Shown one piece after another: positions 58,800-64,000 of a stretch of DNA of 64,000 nucleotides (its first letter is position 1; each line of letters begins with the position of its first letter). The notes beneath the pieces are model-generated. The model made no database searches. It had not been told where the DNA came from and saw only the letters and a list, made by a program, of their open reading frames with translations. The position numbers and the translations under genes are program-made. Where the stretch lies: contig JAWKNO010000002.1 in NCBI GenBank assembly GCA_041391665.1, positions 806,001 to 870,000 of the forward strand. The letters run 5' to 3'. The DNA is from Bacteroidia bacterium. Lineage in GTDB: Bacteria; Bacteroidota; Bacteroidia; J057.

Positions 58800-61550
58800 A
58801 TGCGTGTTTGTCTGATCCGTTGCTCATTCCCCGTATGGGTTTTGTTTTGTTTTCTGGGTTTTAGTCAGCCGGATTTTCTTTCGGCACAGGCTGACCCTTC
58901 GCCTTTTCAACCCTGGTTTGCTGCTGCCCGGTCGGAGGGGGTTGATTCGTTGATGAAGGCGCTCTCCGCTGATGAAAAAATCGGACAATTGGTCTGGCGT
59001 TCGTGGACCGTGCCTGCTGAAGGGCCTTTTACCATTTCTGATCTGGTATCTTCCCTAAAAAACTGGCGTTTAGGCGGCTGCCTGATCGTTACCGATGATT
59101 ACCGAAAATTGAGCCAGATATCTTCTCAGCTCAGTCAGTCGGGACGGGTGCCCCTCCTGAAAGGTGCGGCGTCAGGTGCATGGGGAATCCCGCAGGCGGG
59201 CAATGAGCGCTTTCCCTCTCCGGAAATGATAGGGGCAATGGCTGATATGCGGCAGGTGACGGTTTGGGCAAATGAACTGGCCGAAAAATATCATTCTGCA
59301 GGCATTGACTTTGCCTTGCCTGAAGTCCTGGATTTGAAAAGTAATGTTTCTCATACTGCTTTTCGCAATGATGCCGGGCGTGTTTCTTTGTTTGTGAATG
59401 GCCTTCAGGAAAAGGGTATCCTGCCTGTTGCGGGAGTTGCGCCCTCAGATATGGATCCTGATTATATGGTCCAGGTCAAGCGGGGATTAGGTGGAATAAG
59501 GTCTGATATGCCCACATTTTCAGCTAGTACGTACCGGTTTGAAGGACTGGCAATCGGTGATATTCGCAGCCAATCGGCACATGCGGGAGAATGGCTGGCC
59601 TCCGGGAAGGATGTGATTTTGTTAAATACGGATGTCGCTACTGCTTTCGCCCAGATAAAAGAATCGCTAAAAGCCGGAAAACTTACCCAGGCACAAATTG
59701 ACGAAAAGTGCCGTAAGGTCTTGATGGTCAAACAACTTACCGTTAGCAGAAATTCGCCTTCTGCCCGCATCTCTCATCGTATGTATCGTCCCATGCTTCC
59801 AGCCATTGAGTTTGCGGCGGGGGCTTTGACTTTAGTGCGCAACGATCATTCTGTGATTCCCTTTCAAAATCTGGGACTGCATAAATTCACTTCATTAGTC
59901 ATTGGTGCGGACGCGGAAAATGTGTTCCAGCAAACGCTCGGACTCTACACCTCATTTCACCACCAACAGATTGCCGCTGATGCTTCTGCTGCACCTATCG
60001 AAGAAGTAAAGCAATCGCTGGAGGAGACAGATCGGGTAGTGGTGGGCATTTTTGAGGGATATGAGAACTTTTCTCCCTCCATGAAAGATTTTCTGCAATG
60101 GCTGATTCAATCTGAAAAAGTGACCATTGTTGTATTTACCCCAATCTCTGAGATTGCGGGCTTTACGGGTCTTTCCCATGCTTCTTCGTTGTTGTTTACC
60201 TTTCAGCATTCCTCCGTCAGTCAGTCGGTTGCTGCGCAGTTGTTGTTTGGCGGGCTCGCAGCAAGGGGTAGAATGCCGGTAGATGCGGGAGACTTTTGCC
60301 AGGGAGAAGGTCTTTCCTCGATGGGTGGTTTGCGGTTTACCTATACGGTTCCGGAAGCTGTCGGACTGGATGGCCAAAAACTCAGACAAAAACTTGAAGC
60401 CGTAATTAATGAAGGTCTCGACAGTATGGCTTTTCCCGGATGTCAGATTCTGGTCGCAAAAAATAATCAGGTGATCTTTCACCAGGCTTATGGTTATACA
60501 ACCAATCAAAAAACACAACAGGTTGATCTGAATGACCTGTATGATCTCGCTTCTGTGTCCAAAATTTCGGGTGCACTACCGGTATTGATGCAAATGGTGG
60601 ACAGCGGATTGCTGGATGTGGATAAGCCTTTGAAAACGTATTTTCCCTATTACGATGGATCTGACAAGGGCGAAATGATCATCAGGGATATGCTGGCTCA
60701 TCAGGCAGGATTGCCTGCCTCTATTGTATTCTGGAAGCCGGCAGTTAAAAAGAACGGCTCTTTTAAAAGACATACATTCTCCCGGGATTCCTCCGAATTG
60801 TATCCTGTACGAACGACTGAGTTTTACTACCTCTATTACAATTACTGGGACAAAATGTATAAGACGATACGAAAAGCTAAGCTGGATGTCAATCAGGGAT
60901 ATGTGTACTCTGACCTGGGTTTTTTGCTTTATCCGGAGGTCATCAGGCTTGAAACAGGTACAGACATGGAAACGTATCTGCGCGAGAATATCTACGATCC
61001 TTTGGGTGCGACAAACCTCACATACAACCCATGGAAAAAATTCCCGATGTCAGATATTATCCCCACGGAAAATGACACCTTCTTCCGGCATCAGCTGGTT
61101 CATGGTTTTGTTCACGATGAGTCTGCGGCTATGTTTGGCGGAGTTACGGGGAATGCCGGCTTATTTTCCAATGCCAATGACCTGGCAAAACTTATGCAGA
61201 TGTACCTCCAGATGGGGGAATATGGCGGAAAGCGGTACATTTCCACATCGACGATGAAAGAATTTTCCAGTTATCAGTTTGCCGACCGGGGAAATCGCCG
61301 GGGGCTGGGGTTTGATAAACCTTTGTTGAAAGACCGGGAAAAAGGTTACTGTGCGATAGACGCCAGTGATAGCAGTTTCGGGCATTCAGGGTTTACGGGT
61401 ACTTTTACCTGGGCTGATCCTGAAAATCAGCTGTTGATTGTCTTTTTGTCCAACCGGGTAAATCCAACCCGCCTCAACCGAAAGACGTATTCACTGGATA
61501 TTTATCAGCGGGTGCATCAGGCGATTTATGATGTAATCCTGGGTAAGTAG
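58800..61550 (+). CDS. Secreted GH3/NagZ-like domain fused to serine hydrolase (beta-lactamase class C)
   Basis: 916 residues with a signal peptide (VWVLFCFLGFSQPDFLSA). Residues about 45-345 resemble the GH3 N-terminal barrel (DSLMKALSADEKIGQLVWRS, GIPQAGNERFPSPEMIGAMA), but the KHFPGHG catalytic-loop motif is missing: the matching place reads GILPVAGVAPSDMDPD. The nucleophile loop is GLAIGDIRSQ, where an Asp may remain. A middle GH3-C-like domain follows. Residues about 515-915 are a class C beta-lactamase/esterase domain: SVSK (Ser585-Lys588), YSDLGF and GHSGFTGTFTW. GH3/beta-lactamase fusions are known in Bacteroidota; the intact serine hydrolase could act on peptidoglycan stem peptides or esters. 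It is divergent from the deoR operon across a shared operator region. Confidence 0.88.
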   Translation: MRVCLIRCSFPVWVLFCFLGFSQPDFLSAQADPSPFQPWFAAARSEGVDSLMKALSADEKIGQLVWRSWTVPAEGPFTISDLVSSLKNWRLGGCLIVTDDYRKLSQISSQLSQSGRVPLLKGAASGAWGIPQAGNERFPSPEMIGAMADMRQVTVWANELAEKYHSAGIDFALPEVLDLKSNVSHTAFRNDAGRVSLFVNGLQEKGILPVAGVAPSDMDPDYMVQVKRGLGGIRSDMPTFSASTYRFEGLAIGDIRSQSAHAGEWLASGKDVILLNTDVATAFAQIKESLKAGKLTQAQIDEKCRKVLMVKQLTVSRNSPSARISHRMYRPMLPAIEFAAGALTLVRNDHSVIPFQNLGLHKFTSLVIGADAENVFQQTLGLYTSFHHQQIAADASAAPIEEVKQSLEETDRVVVGIFEGYENFSPSMKDFLQWLIQSEKVTIVVFTPISEIAGFTGLSHASSLLFTFQHSSVSQSVAAQLLFGGLAARGRMPVDAGDFCQGEGLSSMGGLRFTYTVPEAVGLDGQKLRQKLEAVINEGLDSMAFPGCQILVAKNNQVIFHQAYGYTTNQKTQQVDLNDLYDLASVSKISGALPVLMQMVDSGLLDVDKPLKTYFPYYDGSDKGEMIIRDMLAHQAGLPASIVFWKPAVKKNGSFKRHTFSRDSSELYPVRTTEFYYLYYNYWDKMYKTIRKAKLDVNQGYVYSDLGFLLYPEVIRLETGTDMETYLRENIYDPLGATNLTYNPWKKFPMSDIIPTENDTFFRHQLVHGFVHDESAAMFGGVTGNAGLFSNANDLAKLMQMYLQMGEYGGKRYISTSTMKEFSSYQFADRGNRRGLGFDKPLLKDREKGYCAIDASDSSFGHSGFTGTFTWADPENQLLIVFLSNRVNPTRLNRKTYSLDIYQRVHQAIYDVILGK

Positions 61551-61583
61551 GCGAATGAAGGGATTATATATTATTTTTGCAGA

Positions 61584-61844
61584 ATGAAAATAATAAGGAA
61601 TTTTTTTTCCTGGTTGATGATCATGATCGTCCGGTTTTATCAGGGGGCGATTTCTCCCTTTACGCCGGCGACCTGCCGATATGTACCTACCTGTTCCCAT
61701 TATGCGGTAGAGGCAATCCAAAAACACGGTCCGCTCAAAGGGGGATGGATGGCTATCCGGCGAATTTCCCGCTGTCATCCCTGGGGAGGCAGTGGGTATG
61801 ATCCGGTTCCCGAGCCAGAACATCACCATGGGGCTGGCGAGTGA
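61584..61844 (+). CDS. yidD: Membrane protein insertion efficiency factor YidD
   Basis: 86 residues. The family signature is complete: RFYQGAISPFTPATCRYVPT, CSHYAVEAIQKHGPLKGGWM and RISRCHPWGGSGYDPVP, with the conserved cysteines. The N-terminal amphipathic helix attaches it to the membrane, where it helps YidC-dependent insertion. In many bacteria yidD lies next to rnpA and yidC; here it stands alone, 33 bp after the serine hydrolase gene. The His-rich tail (PEHHHGAGE) is short. Confidence 0.95.
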   Translation: MKIIRNFFSWLMIMIVRFYQGAISPFTPATCRYVPTCSHYAVEAIQKHGPLKGGWMAIRRISRCHPWGGSGYDPVPEPEHHHGAGE

Positions 61845-61849
61845 ATTGG

Positions 61850-61898
61850 TGGATTTATACCGGGGCTTCGAGTGACCTCAGCCACCGGTATAAATCCA
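61850..61898. terminator. Long intergenic hairpin between yidD and the deformylase gene
   Basis: TGGATTTATACCGG (61850-61863) pairs perfectly with CCGGTATAAATCCA (61885-61898). The stem continues with GGCT (61864-61867) and AGCC (61880-61883) after a bulged A. It lies between convergent genes, 5 bp after yidD and 11 bp before the deformylase stop. There is no strong T run, so a classical terminator is not certain; it may be a transcription block or an intergenic repeat. Confidence 0.55.
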
Positions 61899-61909
61899 CT
61901 GATTCATTC

Positions 61910-62560
61910 TTACTCCTTATCGGATTCTTTTTTCAATTCTTTTTCCTCTGCGTCTTTGATCTCCTGTTTCAGGTGGTCAGTAAATACGATCCCGTTGAGG
62001 TGATCGATTTCATGCTGAAAAATCACGCCGGTAAAATCTTCTACCATTTCAATATGGTGACTACCGTCAGGATAGTCGTATTCTATCAAAATCGCGTAGG
62101 CGCGATTAACGGTATCTCTGATATCGGGGATAGAAAGACACCCCTCCATTCCGGTTCGGCTGAGTCGCGAATATTGAAGAATCACTGGATTGAGGTACGC
62201 TTCAAAAGGAAATCCTTCTTTATCAAATCGCTGTACCCATATAATCTGGCGAAGCAAACCCACCTGCGGGGCTGCAATGCCCACCCCCATAGAGGCGGAG
62301 TCGGTCACCGTGCGATATAGGCGTGCGATAAATTGCTGCAATACGGTATCGGCAGGGTCCGCTTTTACCGGAAGGCTTTTTGACCGCAGCAGAAGCGAAT
62401 CTTCATATTGGGTGATCAGAAATACGCGCATAGGCGTGGCGGTATCTCCTGCCATGATAAGGGCGGTTTCTTCTGCAGAAAGCGGCAAAATCTCCCCGCT
62501 CTGTCCCCACACTGCGTAAATTGTCAGCAAAAAGCAGATAGATAAAAACAGTTTTTTCAT
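61910..62560 (-). CDS. Peptide deformylase with N-terminal signal peptide
   Basis: 216 residues. All three deformylase motifs are intact: GVGIAAPQ (residues 92-99), EGCLS (139-143, metal Cys) and QHEIDH (182-187, metal His residues and catalytic Glu). The enzyme removes the formyl group from N-terminal Met. Unusually, the protein begins with a hydrophobic signal peptide (MKKLFLSICFLLTIYAVWGQ) followed by about 23 more residues before the usual start of the domain (MRVFLITQYED). This implies export to the periplasm, where cytosolic protein synthesis gives no direct substrate. The ATG overlaps the stop of the CHAT gene (ATGA), so the two are coupled. The C-terminus is highly charged (EEKELKKESDKE). 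A normal housekeeping def gene is expected elsewhere. Confidence 0.92.
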   Translation of the reverse strand: MKKLFLSICFLLTIYAVWGQSGEILPLSAEETALIMAGDTATPMRVFLITQYEDSLLLRSKSLPVKADPADTVLQQFIARLYRTVTDSASMGVGIAAPQVGLLRQIIWVQRFDKEGFPFEAYLNPVILQYSRLSRTGMEGCLSIPDIRDTVNRAYAILIEYDYPDGSHHIEMVEDFTGVIFQHEIDHLNGIVFTDHLKQEIKDAEEKELKKESDKE

Positions 62561-64000
62561 CGTGTGAATATTGATTTTTTAGAATATAAGATTCCCCCCA
62601 CCATTCCCGCTGCCAGGAGGAAAAACAACAGCCATACGAATACCGGATTTGACGGGTTTTGCATGGGTTTCATGTCGCCAATACCTATATATGCAGCCCA
62701 GAAAAAGGGGTGGGAATAATAGTTGTCGTGGGTCGCAAGATACTGGATTTTTGTCTGTTGAAGGGCTTCATCCTTGGTCATTCCTTCATGGATTTTTTCA
62801 TAAAAATCCTTCATAAAATCGGCTGTCTTTTGATCATTAATTGCCCACAGCGTGGTGAGCAGACTTCCCGCACCAGCATAGGAAAATCCTCTTGCAAGGC
62901 TGGAAATGCCTTCGCCGTGAAGCAATTTACCTGTACCACTTTCGCATGCGCTCAACACAACCATGTCTGCATTCAGGTTGAGCGCATAGAGATCGCTGAT
63001 GTAAAGTCTGGCGATACTGTCTGGATTACCTTCCTGCCGAAAAGCCAGGAATGAATAATCCGGATATGCGTCGTCTGTTTTTCCGTGTGTCGCAAGATGG
63101 ATGATCCGGTACAAATGCCCCAAAGATTGAAATTTTTCCAAAGTTGCCTGGTCGCCCAGTTCGGTTCTTCCCGAAAGCATTTTGCTGATTTTTTTGACTT
63201 CTTCCTGATTGTACCGGAGTGGCATAAGGTTATTTGCCTGAATCTCCCGGGCAGAGATGTATTTATTCTCTGCATTGCCATAAAATGCCGGTGCCATTCC
63301 GAGGAAATACTCTGTGGGAGTTCGTTTTCTTTCGGAAGATTCTCTATACTGGCTGGCGGAATAGACATAACTGATGGCGTGTTTCCGAATCAAAAACGGA
63401 TAGTTTTTAAACGCGCCTTCGACCTCAGGGCTTTGGGTAAGCAGTACTTCAAATGGAATATAGCCTAGCACGCCGTCAGGTACAATGATCAAACGTTGGG
63501 TTAGCTGGGTTTCAACCGGAGCAAGCAGTTTTTGGTATAGCTTATGGGCAAGGCGTGTGTATTGATGATTGAGGGCAAGATATAGGGGTTCGGTCGGTTG
63601 ATCTGATAAATGATATCCGCAAATACTGGTTCGGAGACTGTCAACCCAAAGGGATAAGGGGGTTTCCAGCGGTACAGCCGCCAGTATGGAATTTTCTGTT
63701 GTGACCAGAAATATGAATAATTGATTTTCCCTGGCGAGATAAGAAATAAATGTTTCTCCAGACTGAATAATGGACTGTTGAATTTGACGAATGGTGACCG
63801 GTTGGGCCCCATACTTCAACTGATAAAAATCGGGAAATTGAATCTGGGCGGATTGTTGCCAACTAGCAAGTTTTTGGTTTATGACAAATAAGCTGTCTTT
63901 CAACCGGGGGATTTCATCCGATGCATTTCCTCCTTTTCTATGTTCGCGAAATAATAATTTTTCGTAGAAAGCCCTGTTGGTTTTTAACTGGTACTCCTCG
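62557..64000 (-). CDS. Membrane-anchored CHAT-domain protein (5' end off window)
   Basis: Only the C-terminal 480 residues are in the window; the frame stays open to base 64000, so the apparent start at 63903 (TTG) is internal. The CHAT (caspase HetF-associated with TPRs) domain shows RLIIVPDGVLGYIPFEVLL, the catalytic His in HLATHGK (codon 63085-63087) and the catalytic Cys in VLSACESGTG (codon 62944-62946), then GEGISSLARGFSYAGAGSLL and LWAINDQKTADFM. The upstream charged helical part is typical of the region between TPR repeats and CHAT. One membrane segment lies at the C-terminus (FVWLLFFLLAAGMVGGILY). It is a predicted caspase-like protease, presumably with TPR repeats off the edge, with its catalytic part on the periplasmic side if the N-terminal signal exists. 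Coupled by ATGA to the exported deformylase. Confidence 0.9.
   Translation of the reverse strand, partial: EEYQLKTNRAFYEKLLFREHRKGGNASDEIPRLKDSLFVINQKLASWQQSAQIQFPDFYQLKYGAQPVTIRQIQQSIIQSGETFISYLARENQLFIFLVTTENSILAAVPLETPLSLWVDSLRTSICGYHLSDQPTEPLYLALNHQYTRLAHKLYQKLLAPVETQLTQRLIIVPDGVLGYIPFEVLLTQSPEVEGAFKNYPFLIRKHAISYVYSASQYRESSERKRTPTEYFLGMAPAFYGNAENKYISAREIQANNLMPLRYNQEEVKKISKMLSGRTELGDQATLEKFQSLGHLYRIIHLATHGKTDDAYPDYSFLAFRQEGNPDSIARLYISDLYALNLNADMVVLSACESGTGKLLHGEGISSLARGFSYAGAGSLLTTLWAINDQKTADFMKDFYEKIHEGMTKDEALQQTKIQYLATHDNYYSHPFFWAAYIGIGDMKPMQNPSNPVFVWLLFFLLAAGMVGGILYSKKSIFTR

Noticed and set aside
61572..61579. TATTTTTG resembling a -7 promoter element before yidD
   Set aside because: It lies only 4 nt before the ATG and no TTG stands at the -33 distance; a leaderless start would be needed. 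Probably chance in an AT-rich gap.
62557..64000. CHAT gene as a complete gene starting at 63903
   Set aside because: The supposed start is a TTG inside an open frame that continues to the window edge; the true start is outside.

Overview
The window is a chromosomal segment of a Bacteroidota bacterium, most likely a Saprospiria-type organism (Lewinella / Haliscomenobacter relatives; inferred from gene content, not from a marker gene). Direct evidence includes a gliding-motility-type C-terminal domain protein, a type IX secretion (T9SS) sorting domain protein, a SusC/Oar-like TonB receptor, bacillithiol BshB1, a two-domain NagB/PIG-L fusion, many TPR envelope proteins, and promoters of the Bacteroidota form TTTG-N19-TAnnTTTG. 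I see no phage, insertion sequence, CRISPR array or rRNA. The only tRNA is tRNA-Arg(CCU).

Layout. 0-3.3 kb: a truncated repeat-rich adhesin-like protein, two small genes and the tRNA. 3.2-11.5 kb: a minus-strand run of seven genes encoding a DUF2064 transferase, a TonB receptor, a YnjB-like lipoprotein, two permeases, an ATPase and a radical SAM protein. It looks like one operon for uptake and modification of an unknown compound. 11.7-13.8 kb: a DUF3857/transglutaminase protein. 13.8-22.1 kb: a complete trp operon (trpE-G-D-C-F-B-A) followed by a DAHP synthase and an unknown gene. It starts with a textbook promoter, a leader peptide with tandem Trp codons and mutually exclusive antiterminator and terminator hairpins. 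22.1-27.9 kb: dxr, a GH15/trehalase-like enzyme and a large secreted LamG protein. 27.9-31.9 kb (minus): CoA-transferase, a small possible LOTUS-like protein, a TPR lipoprotein and TilS. 32.3-35.6 kb: two secreted proteins and a polyprenyl sugar-phosphate transferase. 35.6-45.6 kb (minus): BshB1, a T9SS cargo protein, RseP, chorismate synthase, a TRAP transporter without its binding protein, and a membrane PP2C phosphatase with TPR/Sel1 repeats.

45.7-53.5 kb carries small unknown genes, a triple-SPOR protein, and a four-gene minus-strand cluster of secreted proteins. Three of its members are built from two shared, shuffled modules. 53.5-61.6 kb looks like a peptidoglycan-salvage locus: a DeoR regulator, NagB/PIG-L, MurQ and a DigH/GHL10-type glycosidase in one operon, with a divergent GH3-like/beta-lactamase fusion. 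The divergent intergenic region holds two pairs of tandem 10-bp repeats that are likely operators. 61.6-64 kb: YidD, then a peptide deformylase with a signal peptide, translationally coupled to a membrane-anchored CHAT-domain protein that runs off the right edge.

The best candidates for undescribed biology are the TonB-ABC-radical SAM operon, the exported deformylase/CHAT pair, the modular envelope cluster at 48-53.5 kb, and the regulated peptidoglycan-salvage locus.
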